Source of the DNA: Hirudo medicinalis
Taxonomy: Eukaryota; Annelida; Clitellata; Hirudinida; Hirudinidae
Assembly (NCBI GenBank): GCA_011800805.1
Contig: MPNW01000067.1
Location: forward strand, 57,848-121,847
Length of the DNA: 64,000 nt
Reading direction: 5' to 3'
The translations under genes were made by a program, and so were the position numbers. The notes under the pieces are model-generated. The model ran no database searches and was not told the DNA's origin. It worked only from the letters and a program-made list of their open reading frames with translations. How positions within the stretch are numbered: the stretch's first letter is position 1; every line of letters begins with the position of its first letter. Below are positions 35,490 through 47,958 of the stretch, one piece after another.

Positions 35490-36005
35490 TGAATTGAATT
35501 TCGAACGTTAGGAATATCTCGAATCTGCCATGCAACTTCTAAAAGTTTTGGTCCACCTTCAAACTCTTTCATCAATTTTTTTGAAGTTTATCTCAATTTG
35601 AATTGCTAAAAAAAAGTTAATGTTACAAATAAACTGTTATTGATGTAACAGACAGTGGATATTAATATCACTTTCGGTCAACACTGCAACCACCAACGCT
35701 GAGCCCGTACGTCCATTAGCGAATTTGAAACGTAAACCGATTGAAAACAATGTTTTATGCTCATTGGCAGACGGCGGGAGTGAGCGTCTGCCTCCGGACG
35801 TAATATTGCAGCTTTTGACTTTTAATACAACACCCAGAAGCTATTCAAGCATGTAATTTAAATATCGTATGCTCCCGAACAATTATGAGCGATCGAAAAA
35901 TAGCAAATGTTAATTGAATCGAATTGCAGATTAGATCTAACCGTCTTGGCTGGTTATTTACGTTGATATTTTAAGCCTTGCAGTTACCTTTCTTAACATC
36001 TTAAC
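35490..36005. other. Upstream region of the Ca2+-ATPase gene
   Basis: Contains a GC-richer patch with an 8-bp inverted repeat, GGCAGACG at 35766-35773 and CGTCTGCC at 35785-35792, preceded by ATTGG (inverted CCAAT) at 35763-35767. It is plausible promoter sequence for the plus-strand gene starting at 36006. Confidence 0.4.
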
Positions 36006-39000
36006 ATGGAACTTGGTGACGTTAGGATAAATAACTTGGAAGAGCAGGAGGTGAGTAACTGTATGTCGAATGTTTTAGCAGTTGTGATGATGAGGCCTGG
36101 GAGTGCATGTTGATCGATTAAATTGTCGAGTATCGTTACACTGCATTGAAGCAACGGACTATGCGAGCCGTTACTATTTTAATTTTCTCAGTGCAAGTGC
36201 ACGTAAAAGGCGCTTGCTAAGTCTTACTCCATTCTCAAGTTATGAATCTTTAATATTATGGCTTTTGCATTCAATTTGCGAAGAGTTTGTAATTTTATGT
36301 ATGGCGTAGTTTATAATATTATGAAAAGATTAATCTCACTTATTACCAAGAAGATCACTTTCAATGATTCTGGTAGCTCCCCCATTAAAGCGGTGACTCT
36401 GATTCTGTGGGTTATCATATTATATGTGTATGTTGCTTAATTTGGAATAAGGATTTTAGTATTATTGGAACTCATTATTTGATTGGTATTTAAATTTAAA
36501 ACTATTTGAATTTTTCCTAGATAACTGTAAATATCTTCTGAGAGCTCTTTTAGACTTTTTATGGTGTTAATGCTAATTTACTATTGTATAGCTTTTTTGT
36601 AAAGTCAATGAGCATTTTTATTCAAAGCAGGATGACTTTGTGGAAATCCAGAATTTATGGAGCAATACTGCTTCTGTTTTGAGATCTCTGAAAGGACTCA
36701 AAAGTAAAGAACTTGCTGACAAAATAACCTTGAATTATGGATCTGTTGAGAACTTGTGCTACAAGCTTGGAAGCTCTCCTGACAATGGTCAACAGCAGTT
36801 TAATTCTTTAAAAATTAGATTGTATATGAAATACCAAATAAATTAAATAATAACAAAGATTTTAAACTAGAAGGCTTTTCTTTTAGAAGAATTTTTCAGC
36901 AGGATCCTTATTGTGCAGTTCATAATTGAAGTTCAGTTTAAATTTCAGGGCTGAACAAAAGTCCAACAAACATTGAGAGCCGTCGCCTTCATCTTGGTTC
37001 GAATTATATCCATCCAAAGCCGCAGAAGAATTTTGTCTTCTACGTTGTTGATGCTCTGAATGACATCACACTCATCATACTAACAGTGGCTGCCATCATC
37101 TCATTAATCCTTTCATTTGTTGAAGCCTCTAAAAACAGTTGGTCAATTGTGCCTATGCTATTGAATCTATTCAATGATTGTGTGAGTAATATAATAGAAA
37201 TGCAATAGTAATAATTTATTTATAAGATCTTTTTCTTAACATTTTGAGCATCAGGTACTAATAACATAATTAATATTTGGTTACTCATATGGCTATATGT
37301 GCTTGCTTGATTCCTCTTTAAATGTAATTTGGGCAATTTTTGGTATTTTTATGTTGATCAAAGTGTAAAATTCAAAATAAAAGTTCATTAATTGTTTTTA
37401 TCCTCAGAATCTGGTAACGATCCTTCAAAAGGCCTGGAATGGATAGAAGGGGTAACAATCTTGGCGGCTGTGATTCTCATCATCCTAGTAACTGCTTTCA
37501 ACAACTGGACAAAGGAGAGGCAGTTCAGGAATTTAAAGAAGATTGTCACTGATCAGCAGAAGTTTGCTGCCATAAGATCAGGACAACTACAGCAAATAAA
37601 TATCTCTGATATTGTAGTCGGTGATGTCTGTCAGGTTAAATATGGTAAGTCGAGGAATTTGATTTCAAATTAGTTTCTATTTCTAAATGACTTCATGATT
37701 CTTATTGAGTGCCTCTGTTTGAGTTGCTATTTTGTGTCTAAATTATTGAAAACAGTTATTTTAAATGCTGGAAATTGTGCTTTGTTTAGCTCACTTTGTC
37801 TAGGTCTTGTCATTTTGCTTTTAACTGAGAATGGCAAATAAATATTCTTAGAAACTTTTTCTTTAAATGAGTTTGAGCTGCTTCATTAATGCCACCAAAT
37901 CAATTATCAAAATAAACTGCCAAAATAAAGTAACTGCCAGTCAATGGCAAGGAGTACATAAAGTATTTTTAAGATATTTGTATTTATATATTTATATTTA
38001 TAATTTATATTGCAGAAATATATTGTTTCATATTCATCCAAAGCTGCATTTTCTGAGCTGTTTGTTTGTTCATTTGTGTAAACAAAGGTGACTGCATACC
38101 AGCTGATGGCCTGATCATTCAGAGCAATGACTTGAAGGTTGATGAGAGTTCCATGACTGGAGAAAGTGAACCCCTTAAGAAGGGCATCGGCATAGACCCT
38201 TTGCTACTTTCTGGTAATTTTCTTCATCTGATAAATAGCTATTTTTCTCAATACTCGTTAAGTAATCGATTATTCATTCATTATTTGCATTTATAAATCG
38301 CCACGGCAAGAGTGAGATAAATCTGTTTGGTTTCACTCAACTACCAAACAGGAATTTAATGCCATTAAAATGTATTCTCACATAATCACTCTTTTAAAAA
38401 GTCACTGATTTATTCACCCAGTCTTACTAATCTGAGAATTGCATAAATAATTCTAGTTGTAATCGATCATTTGCTGCTGAAAACTCATTTCGTTTTTTCA
38501 TAGGTTCACACATTCTCGAAGGATCGGGCAGGATGGTTGTCATCGGGGTTGGGGTAAACACAGAGTACGGTCAGATATTCCATAGCCTAGTTGGTGGAGG
38601 AAAAAATGACAAAGTGATTTGATTATTACCGCAATGACCATTCTTTCAATCGCCGGCATAGTAAAAAATTAAATAATCTTCTTATTATTTATACCTGCTT
38701 TGTTAATATCCAGTCCTCAGCTGATACAGTACAAGTAAAGTCCAAAGAGAACAGTGGTAACGGTGATGACGACGACGATGTGAAATCTGTCCTGAAGAGG
38801 AAGATGGACAGATTGTCTATACGGATTGGCTACTTTGGTGATTAACAACCACTTGCACAATTCAATTCGATAAATATTTAAATTGGATTTGTCATTATTT
38901 TTATTTATTTACGTCAGGCGTTGTGATGGCTTCGCTGACTTTAGTGGTTCTGATCGTGAGGTACAGCGTGGAGAAGTTCGTGCTCGAAGGGTTGCCATGG

Positions 39001-42000
39001 GATCGAAGCCACATACAGGACTTTGCAGGTTTTGTTTTGATTGCCATCACCATCCTGGTCATTGCCATACCTGAGGGTCTGCCTCTGGCAGTTCTTCTCT
39101 CCCTTGCCATTGCCATCAAGGTGGGTTGATTTGACTTTTAAGTTTCATAAATGGTTCATTTCATCATCAGATAATATTCAGCATGCAGCTGTACCAAATG
39201 TAAAATTTTAATTAAGTAAGATTTCAAACATTCTGCATGAAATGTCTTTAATGTCTGCAACAGAGAATGATGAAGGATAAGAATCTTGTCAGACACCTGG
39301 ATGCATGTGAGACCATGGGGAATGCCACATGCATTTGCTCAGACAAGACAGGCACACTGACAACCAACATGATGACTGTGGTCACATGCCACATAGATTG
39401 TTAGTTGTACTCCATTTTTTTGATAGCCAGTTTTATATTGGTATTGTTTGTGTTTACACCACTGCTTTATTTTTAACCATTTTGTTAGAAGTAATTACGA
39501 ATTCAATTTAATGAGTTATTAAGGGATCCTTCTAATGCATGTGTTAATTTTTCATTGCAGGTGACACTCACAAATTGTCTGATCATTTCAATGACCTTCC
39601 AAATGCATGCAAATATCATCTAGCCCTTGCCATAGCCATCAATACCAGCTACACATCAAAGATTATTGTAGGAAACTGTCAATAGCTTTTTTAATTTTTT
39701 TTTGCTTGAAAATAATTATGCAATTTTTTTCTTTTGCTCAAATGGAGCACCATTTAACATAACAATCACCTATCTTGCAGAGCCCTAATGTAGCAAAGAA
39801 ATGTTCTGGAAATAAAACTGATTGTGCTTTGCTGGGTTTTTTGCTCAAACTTGGTCTTGATTATGACAGCATCAGGAAGCAGCATCCAGAAGAGAAATTT
39901 ATCAAGGTCTACACCTTCAACTCAGCACGCAAGTGGATGGCCACTATTGTTCAGTGTGCACCAAGCAAGGAGGAGGAAATAAGTTCACTGAAGTTGATGG
40001 TCAAGGGAGCATCTGAAGTTATTTTGCAAAAGTGAGACCACTTGTACTTGGTTGATGTGTGCTTGGATTCATGACTAATGTTTAATTGTTTGATTAGATG
40101 TAGCACTATGATGCAGAATGACGGACAGATTGTTGAACTGGATGATGACACAAAAAAATTGTTTGTTCAAAATGTCATTGATGTGATGGCTGCTAATGGT
40201 CAAAGAACTCTTTGCATAGCATTCAGAGATTTTGAGGATGAAGGTTGTTTCATTCAATCTTCTATTAGCCCAGTCACAAGTGGTTGTGAACTTCTAATAT
40301 GTACTTTACTGGATCCAGGTGATAGAGACTGGGATGATGAAACAGCAGTTGTTTCACAACTTACACTGTTGTGTGTTGTCGGAATTGAGGATCCCGTCCG
40401 TCCTGAAGTTTGAATGATTGCACATTTGACATTCAGATGGGTTTCATATTTAGAACACTCTCAGGCCTTAATTATGCTGAATCTGTATATTTCAAATTAA
40501 TATTCATTGTTAACAGCTTCTTAAAAGTCAAAAACTCAGCTTTGTTCATCAAATGAAGATATTATTTTTAACCTTAAATTACTAAATAAAAAGTAGCATT
40601 GTACTCATTTTCTTTTCTACTCTATGGATAAATTAATAAAGATCATCCTACAATTTATTGTTAAAAATTAAAAGTATTATCATTATAAACAGGTTCCAAT
40701 GGCAATAGCAAAGTGCAGGTCGGCAGGTATAACTGTCAGAATGGTCACTGGTGACAACCTGAAGACGGCAAGGGCAATTGCCAGAAGATGTGGTATCTTG
40801 GATGCTGGTGATGAATTTGATGATCGAGTTGTCATGGACAGTCAGCTGTTCAACTCCCGCATCACTTCAGCATCAGGAACAGTATGGCATTTCTAACCTC
40901 TATGACACGTGACCTCGATTACAAACCAGGTACTTCCAGGTCGATCAGGAACTTATTGATCAAGTCTGGCCAAGATTGAGGGTCTTAGCTAGGTCTTCTC
41001 CCATGGACAAGTACAATCTAGTCAAGGGAATCATGGATAGTAAGATATCAAAAGACCAAGAGATTGTTGCAGTGACTGGAGATGGCACAAACGATGGGCC
41101 AGCCCTGAAGAAGGCCCATGTGGGATTTGCTATGGTAAGCATGGATCAATCAGAATATCATAATTCAGAAGGAATTAAACATTCTTAATAATAATAATAA
41201 TAATGTTTAATGCAGGGAATTGCTGGCACAGATGTTGCTAAAGAAGCTTCAGATATTATTTTAATGGATGACAATTTTACCTCCATTGTGAAGGCAGTGG
41301 TCTGGGGAAGACATGTTTATGACAGCATTGCTAAGTTTCTCCAATTCCAGCTTACAGTTAATGTTGTTGCAGTGTTTATAGCTTTCATTAGTGCCTGTTT
41401 TGTTGCTGTTAGTCTTGCTTTGTGAACTCAATTGATCAGCCATAATATTAATGCCATAGATGTTGTTTTGTGAAGGATACACCACTAAAAGCAGTACAAA
41501 TGATTTGGATAAATCTCATCCAAGACACTTTGGCATCCTTATCATTGGCTACCGAATACCCCACTGAGAAACTGCTGAAACGTAAGCCCTATGGCCGCAA
41601 CAAGAGCATCATGTCTACTGATATTATTATTAACATCAGCATACATGGTTTGTATCAACTCACAGTACTTCTTGCTGTTCTTTTTAAAGGTAAGACCCTT
41701 TTTAAACTGATTTCATGGCTTGTTGGCTCATAATTTAATTCTTCATGAAGGTGATGAACTTTTGGGAATAAAGTCTGGTGAAGATGAAGATATAAGGGGA
41801 ATTCCAAACCAGCACTTTACTTTCATTTTCAACCTAGTTGTTATCATGTCTCTGTTCAATGAGATAAATTGCAGGAAGATTGATGGGTCTCTAAACATGT
41901 TTGCTGGGATTCATAAGAGTTTTATGTTTGTCATCCTCTGGAGTCTAACATTTACACTGCAGGTGCTTAAATCAAATGAGCTTTGAACTTGGCTTAAGCC

Positions 42001-42389
42001 CACAGAATGGTATGTATAAATATTGTTATCCATTTATATCTGATTTTCAGGTCATTATAGTAGAATTTGGAGGGTTTGCATTCTTCACTGCAGGATTGAG
42101 CTTGGAACAATGGATGTGGTGCATCTTCTTTGGTATTAGTGGACTGCTTTTAGCATTGGTAAGTAAAATTATGCACAACCCTTACGAGCGTGCATTTTAA
42201 TTTTGTAAATTTTTTATTCTGTTTTAGGTGGTGAATGTTGTCCGCCAAGAAATTAAGGATAGGATGTACTCTGTCGAAGATTCTCACTACATAAACTTGA
42301 ATAAAGAGAATGACATGCTTATGACTGGGAACCATTCCAACATAAAGTATACACAGTCAAACTTCGATGATTGCATAATCAGATTCTGA
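36006..42389 (+). CDS. PMCA: Plasma-membrane Ca2+-transporting ATPase (PMCA, P2B type), 1063 aa
   Basis: Twenty exons: 36006-36050, 36631-36787, 36949-37137, 37408-37644, 38088-38213, 38504-38613, 38714-38837, 38918-39120, 39264-39399, 39561-39667, 39781-40031, 40098-40243, 40319-40407, 40693-40881, 40940-41134, 41216-41407, 41476-41689, 41751-41962, 42051-42158, 42228-42389; all phases agree. Visible motifs: DESSMTGES (actuator), [10 protein letters not shown] in M4, phosphorylation loop [22 protein letters not shown], and the hinge [18 protein letters not shown]5-M10 follow. The acidic loop [14 protein letters not shown] (exon 7) matches the phospholipid-sensitive region. It exports cytosolic Ca2+. 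Oddities: the tail after M10 is only about 53 residues, with no recognisable calmodulin-binding helix, and the N-terminus is short. Exon 3 uses a weak donor (ACA|GTTGGT), chosen because it alone restores frame. Confidence 0.95.
41188..41205 (+). repeat. (AAT)n tract in a PMCA intron
   Basis: Short AAT microsatellite just upstream of the exon 16 acceptor. Confidence 0.7.
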
Positions 42390-42637
42390 TCTACCTTCTT
42401 TGAGCCATTTTACACTTTCTTCTTTATACCTTCTTGGAAAAGACAGTTTGTATTACTTCTGTATATAAAGTCAGCAAAGAAGCTTCAGAAAATTTAATGT
42501 TTCCATTTCATAATTTTAATGCTTTGGAATTGAAGGCTTTATCAGAATCAACATCACTAAAAGAACAATTTTTATTTAATAAAAGATCATTTTCATCTTT
42601 CATTCTTAGTCATGAGATCTTGGCTAGGAAAATTTAT

Positions 42638-44312
42638 CTATGAATTGTTTTCCATCTCATCTATTTTGAAAAGATTGGCTTGGATATATGAAGCAATGTC
42701 GCATAGTTCTTTCTTGTCATTCCAGCGAACGTTTTGATTGAGAAATCTTGTCAGATCTTGTTTCATTGCAGCACGAAAATGTTTATCAAAGAATAAACTT
42801 TTGAATTGAACTTTGCAATCGGGAAAGATTGGAGGCTTTTCTCTATGCATTCTTGACGAATCTTTAAGAGATGCATTTGAGAGATGAGACACCAAGGTTA
42901 CCCATCTCAAAAAAACATCACCATGTTGGAAGAGAGGGTGTGTTATAGGAGAAAAAGAGAGAAAACTTGGAACCTGTAATGAATGAACATTTTCTAATAA
43001 ATTTGGTCAACATTTCCCACTATAAAAAGTTTTGTTTAAGCAGCCATTACCTTGCACTCGAGTATCATCTTCCCTGTCTCTCCACTAGTCGACAAATTTA
43101 TTAGTATTTTGAGAGCTGACAGCCTATAAGAATTCACTTGCACTCTTTCTTCATGTTCATGAAAAACTTGATCTACTATAGAAGATAAGAATGGATGAAA
43201 CACATAATTGCAGGTCGGTAAGACGGAGAAATTTGTCAACACCATCATGCAATTCTGCTTTGTTGTCGAGGGAGTTGACGGACTTTTCAAAAACTGTATC
43301 AAAGTGGGGATAGCATCCTAGGAAAAAATACAATTTAAGCTTGAATTAAGCTGCGACCTCTTTGTAATTGAGTCTTACAATAAATAGTGGAGCAGGGGAA
43401 TGCAGTCATGTCAATCTGTATTTTTTCAGCTGTTTTTCGGTTATTACAGATTAACATGACTGAAGTTCACATGGCAGTATTCAGTTAATTATGTACTTAG
43501 TGATGATTTTTACGATCTTAAATTATATGCTTTTTATTTGTGAAATAACTTCTGTGATATCCATCAAGGAGATCACAGGCAAGAATTGAATAAAAAATGA
43601 CATGACTAATATTGGAGAATTAGTCTGTTATTACACTAAATTAACAAGAACTAGACGTTTAACATCAAGATTGAAACCATACCTGCATTATGAGTTGATT
43701 TTCTTCATTCAGGCACAAATTGTTGAGGCATATGAGTGCATTATCAAGCATCTTTAATGATTCAGCAGACTGATCTGATTCATTCTTTAAACTTTGGCTT
43801 GCTATAAAAGAAATGACTGCTTGCAAGCAATTACATTCTCTAAAAACAGCCTGGAAATATGTGAAAATCAAGCTGTAAATTTGGAAGTGCACAATAAAAC
43901 AAAGCCTACATACCAGGTTATCAGTAAAGGCTGACATGTTGCCAATAGTGACTAGAGCACAATTTACCACGTCTGGAGTTTGTGAAGTGAGCATGGACTT
44001 AAGGAATGTGGCTTGATCGTGCGTTAGAACATTTGCGTCATTATTTCGATTAGGACGAAACGAAACTTCTTCTCTTATAATAACCTTACTTCTTGCAGCT
44101 GCAATTAAATATTTACTAGGGAACAATCATAATTTTAAAACATTGTATAAGGTTAATGTGATTTATGTGATCACTAACTATTTCACTTGGTCCCGTAACC
44201 ACATAACGCACGTACCTGCTCGTTTTCTTTTATTCGATCGTCTCTGAAACAAGTAACATACTATTGCACCAACCACCAAACCAGCACCCAAAGCTACTCG
44301 GCCCTTGTCCAT
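42638..44312 (-). CDS. ARMC10: ARMC10/ARMCX-like armadillo-repeat protein, 350 aa
   Basis: Minus-strand exons 44216-44312, 43914-44098, 43683-43850, 43051-43317, 42638-42973, with agreeing phases. The first exon encodes a hydrophobic N-terminal anchor (about residues 7-21, VALGAGLVVGAIVCYLF) followed by a strongly basic stretch (RRSNKRKR), a mitochondrial outer-membrane signal-anchor pattern as in ARMC10/ARMCX. Helical armadillo-like repeats follow (SQTPDVVNCALVTIGNMSA; ALICLNNLCLNEENQLIMQ; CMMVLTNFSVL; LSALKILINLS). Human ARMC10 is of similar length. Family members affect mitochondrial transport and dynamics. The gene is convergent with the Ca2+-ATPase gene (about 250 bases between stops). 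Confidence 0.82.
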
Positions 44313-45524
44313 AATTTAACCAGATAGAATCGGAACGACAGAACACACAAAATTGCACATAACGTGAAAACCAAAAAGCTTAAAGTGAAACTTGGTTTAC
44401 TTATAGTTAACTTTAAATTTAAATATAAATTTTAGTTTTAAGAAATAGTAAAAATATATTATGTATGTTGCATGTAACATTAGCATTTATAAAACATAAT
44501 GATGTTTGTTATTTTGGATATTGTTGGATGTTTTTCCTACTATGAACCACATTTCACTTGCTTCAAGATGGCAAAACCTTGATCAAACCTCCCAAAGAAT
44601 TCTCCCGATATTAGTGTACTCTTTTTGCTGGTCAGTCTCATAATTGAGGGTCTCGAAGTTTCATGCTTTGGAAAACATAGGAAAAGTCGGTGAGGTATTC
44701 TTCGTAATGACAGTACATCGATAACACGTCGAAAAGAAAGGAGCAACGACTATATCACCTCCATTAGTGGCATTAATGATTTGTAACATCAGATAAAAAC
44801 AAACAATTTTGCCATTAAAGGACAGTTTAAATACTTGATTCCGGATCGTTATAGAAACAAATCATGTAAAGTCAGTAATGTTAAGCATCCCAACAAATAC
44901 AGAGGGACGGGTCCCGTGCGGTCTGAAAACGGATTGTCCGTTATCTATATATAGTATTAAATATAAACGGATCCCGTCTCTAACCCGACATTTTGCCCTG
45001 CTGTAAACCGTTGAGCTGGGCCAAACGGGCAACCCGTCATCAGATCGGACACGTTTGTGTTTGCTGAAAACGTTACAGAGTTTGATTAGAGTGGCATATG
45101 TTCAACAGAACTCCAAGACCACATTTTTTTTACATATGTATTTATTACACATGTGTAGGATTTGTTTTGGCCATGATAACGGATGAAATATGAAAAATGA
45201 AAGGATGAAATATTCATCTGAATTCAGTAAATTGATAAATCTATGAATATAATATAATCCAGTGCATTCCGTGACAGGATTGAGACATGGATGGGATGTG
45301 CCACTGCACAAGGCTTCCACCATTCAAAGAAACTTTTTTTTTGCTTATCAGGGGTCCGGGGGTGGACTGGCAACGGGACTGGCGCAGAGGCTTGTGGGCC
45401 TCCACCACCACACTGCACCGGGACCTCCACCTGGGTAAACATGAGTACATTGAATGATTGAGTTCCTGATTCCTGTAGATAAGATGTTAACGTCAAGAAA
45501 CTGTGCCATATTTATCAAACCATT
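44313..45524. other. Intergenic region with a GC-rich inverted-repeat patch
   Basis: A block at about 44903-45060 repeats ACGGGTCCCGT, ACGGATCCCGT and ACGGGCAACCCGT, i.e. several near-palindromes. A second GC-rich patch at 45350-45440 (GGGGTCCGGGGGTGGACTGG) recalls transposon termini but is not assignable. A 68-codon minus ORF at 44540-44746 shows no family features and was not called. Confidence 0.4.
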
Positions 45525-45731
45525 TCACTTCCTTTGACGGGTCGGATCTGGGCCGCGGTCCTCCAGTTGAATACCCCGCCTTATTCGTTCTATTCTGACT
45601 AGATGTTCCTTGGCTTCACTAGCCGAGAAATCGAGTAATCTCGTTTGTTGCTCATATGCCTTGACCAACTTTTTTTTTGCGTATGATGTTATGTCTATGT
45701 CGCTTAACTTCCTCCTCAGTTTATATCCCAT
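45525..45731 (-). CDS. Hypothetical small basic protein, 68 aa
   Basis: A compact ORF from ATG at 45731 beginning MGYKLRRKLSDID and rich in Lys, Arg and Glu with helix-forming periodicity (YAKKKLVKAYEQQTRLL). No signal peptide or membrane segment. The stop could be bypassed by a donor near 45527 (CAAAGGAA|GTGAAA) linking to a downstream exon after TTTACCCAG (45437), so the C-terminus is uncertain. It lies about 250 bases from the start of the plus-strand membrane protein gene, in divergent arrangement. Not recognised. Confidence 0.45.
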   Translation of the reverse strand: MGYKLRRKLSDIDITSYAKKKLVKAYEQQTRLLDFSASEAKEHLVRIERIRRGIQLEDRGPDPTRQRK

Positions 45732-45984
45732 TATTATTGAGAAATATTGACGTTTTGTTTAATTATTCTGGCTTTAATGCTTATATCTTGTTTTAGATTC
45801 TTATAAGGATGTTTTGAAATAAACAGTGAGGCTAAGAAACTCTAGTGTTCCGATTGCCTTCTGTCAACCGAGCAGAGGGTCCAGTATTCATTTATTAATG
45901 CCACAACAATTGTGTATTGCTTACGTTTGCATGTCGTAATTTATAAACGTACGTTATCGTAGGTTAATTTGAGAATCCAAGAAA

Positions 45985-47580
45985 ATGGAAAACTCGAAAT
46001 TAAGGAAGTTCATGGAAACATATGCAATAACAGTAACTGGTTTTCTCAACTTATTCACGGGAATCATTTATTTAGGAAGTAACTTATTCATATCCTTTTA
46101 TCATCCGGAATTCGCCTCAAGACCCGAGGTTCTGTATAACAGTCTATGGCCTGGAATTCTGGTAAGTTTTCTTAACGTTCACACAAAAACAAATATTTTA
46201 TTGGATCTCAAATACGGTAATAAGTGAGGCAGTGTAAACTTTTGATTCGAAAAAGTTCTAAACAAAATGAAAACTTGACTTGGTTAACGCTCAGCATAAT
46301 AAGTAATTTGATCCGGCAATTTAAGTCCCTTTTCCACTTTAACTGAATTCAAATTAAAGTTCGTTGAGCAGAGTTATTGATTAGCTGCATGTTCGGATAC
46401 AAATTGTTCATTTTGCGTCGCTACACGAAAAATAAACACGAGAAACTTAAAAGTGACAAATTCGCTAATAAATGTTCTTCAAAATTTCAGTTTATTTCCA
46501 ATTCTGTGGTAGCATTTTCCATCAACAAGGAAAAGAAAAGACTAAAAGTGAGGTTTGTTTTAAATAAGATTAAATTTTGCTTAAAATATCGAGGTGAATC
46601 GAAAGAAAACATTTCCGCTTTTTGGTTTGTCAATAAAGATACCAATTTCCTTATAATCTCGGATTAGCTTCCCTTTCCGATCATTTTACATATTTTTCTC
46701 AATGTTTTGACTGACAGACTCGTAGGATGGTTTGTCTGTTAATTGGTTTGATTGATCTCATTTCAGATAATACCGTAAACATTTTTTTATTAAAAATTTT
46801 TTGTGATGACGAAATCGATTTTTATTTGATATCAGATGCGCATTTACCAATGTACTTCGATACTTTCGTTATTCATTTGTCTGCTGATGTTCTCCCAAGG
46901 ATGCAAAGACATCTTTCTTCAATCCAGTGTAAGGAAATAAAAAAAATTTCCCGTGAAAATAAGTAGGCATAATTGCATTTAAAATTTAACAACATTATTA
47001 TTTTTCAACTTTCGTGATAAGCGTTTATTAGAACGCATTTAAAACTATTGCCTCGAAGACATCGGCTAATGAAAATGGGTTTCCAGTGCTGATCCTCCTT
47101 ACAGCTTTGATGATCCTCCTAAGTTCGGCTGGTGGTCTTGTATCATGTTCCAGCTTGTATGCCACTGCGTACTCCCTCAGTACAAATTACAATCAAGCCA
47201 GGATGAATGCAGTTTTGGTTAGAATTTCTTTAGAGCATGAATTAACTTGTGAATGTATCATTTTCCTTTTACATGCATTTCAGCCTTCAGTTTTTATGAC
47301 ATCTCCAGCCACTGCAAGTTGGTTTCGTTTGTTGACATTCCATGTTAGCGGCTGTTGCAACCAGTTCCATTTTCATTCTCAGTTCCTTCCACGTATCCTC
47401 TGGAAGCAAGTTTTACCAATATCAGCCCACCTCCTCCATACGAATCATTCTTCATCAGATAGAGGAATCAAAACAATGTTTTGGGAAAATATGTTCGAAT
47501 TTTGGATATTGAACGCGTTATTAAGCTTAATTAATACATTGCTTATAATAACGTATTATTTTATGGTTTAAGTAGCCTGG
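45985..47580 (+). CDS. Hypothetical small multi-pass membrane protein, C-terminus unresolved
   Basis: Exon 1 45985 to about 46160 (MENSKLRKFMETYAITVTG.., ending WPGIL) has a first membrane helix. Exon 2, starting about 47086 after a TTCCAG acceptor, has a second (VLILLTALMILLSSAGGLVS) and then YATAYSLSTNYNQARMNAVL. Downstream, three readings compete. One continues to a hydrophobic end at 47571; another uses very short introns and ends with a PPPPYE motif, a WW-domain ligand common at the tails of small membrane proteins (stop 47457-47459). I cannot decide. The topology so far suggests a tetraspan-like protein. No family recognised. Confidence 0.5.
46162..47080 (+). other. Large intron of the small membrane-protein gene
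   Basis: About 900 AT-rich bases between two hydrophobic exons. The ORFs inside it are K/F-rich chance frames with no domain. Confidence 0.4.
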
Positions 47581-47958
47581 GATGTAATGTAAATGTAACT
47601 GAATTTCGTTGGCATTTTTATTATTTATTGCTATGAATGTCGGCTATGAAGACTATGAATTAATGTCATTGTTTACCATTAAACCGAACGTTGCACCAAT
47701 GTTGAATATTCAACCAACAGCTAAGCGAACGAATATAGCATCACTTATTGCTTTCCGCGCTAATGTTTGGGAGTTATCCTACAAATAGAGCAGATGTTTA
47801 GGTAGGGCTGCATACGAAACCATCCCCTCAAGTTGGAGTGTTTTCACAGGAGTGTTTTGGAGCTGGTCTACCTGGATAAGTCTCGTGCTCTTCAGATAAT
47901 TGTCTCAATTTCATCCATTCAAAAATAACATTTAATTTATTAATTTGTTCTTATTGAA

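Noticed and set aside
36949..37181. Longer PMCA exon 3 ending at 37181 (TGT|GTGAGT)
   Set aside because: That donor looks stronger but leaves the frame out of register with exon 4; the donor at 37137 restores phase and the SKN-SGNDPS join.
44540..44746. Minus-strand 68-codon ORF between ARMC10 and the small genes
   Set aside because: No splice context, no domain and typical chance composition; insufficient to call a gene.
45350..45440. GC-rich GGGGTCCGGGGGTGGACTGG patch as a transposon terminus
   Set aside because: It recalls transposon ends, but no second terminus, target duplication or transposase was seen, so it was not called.
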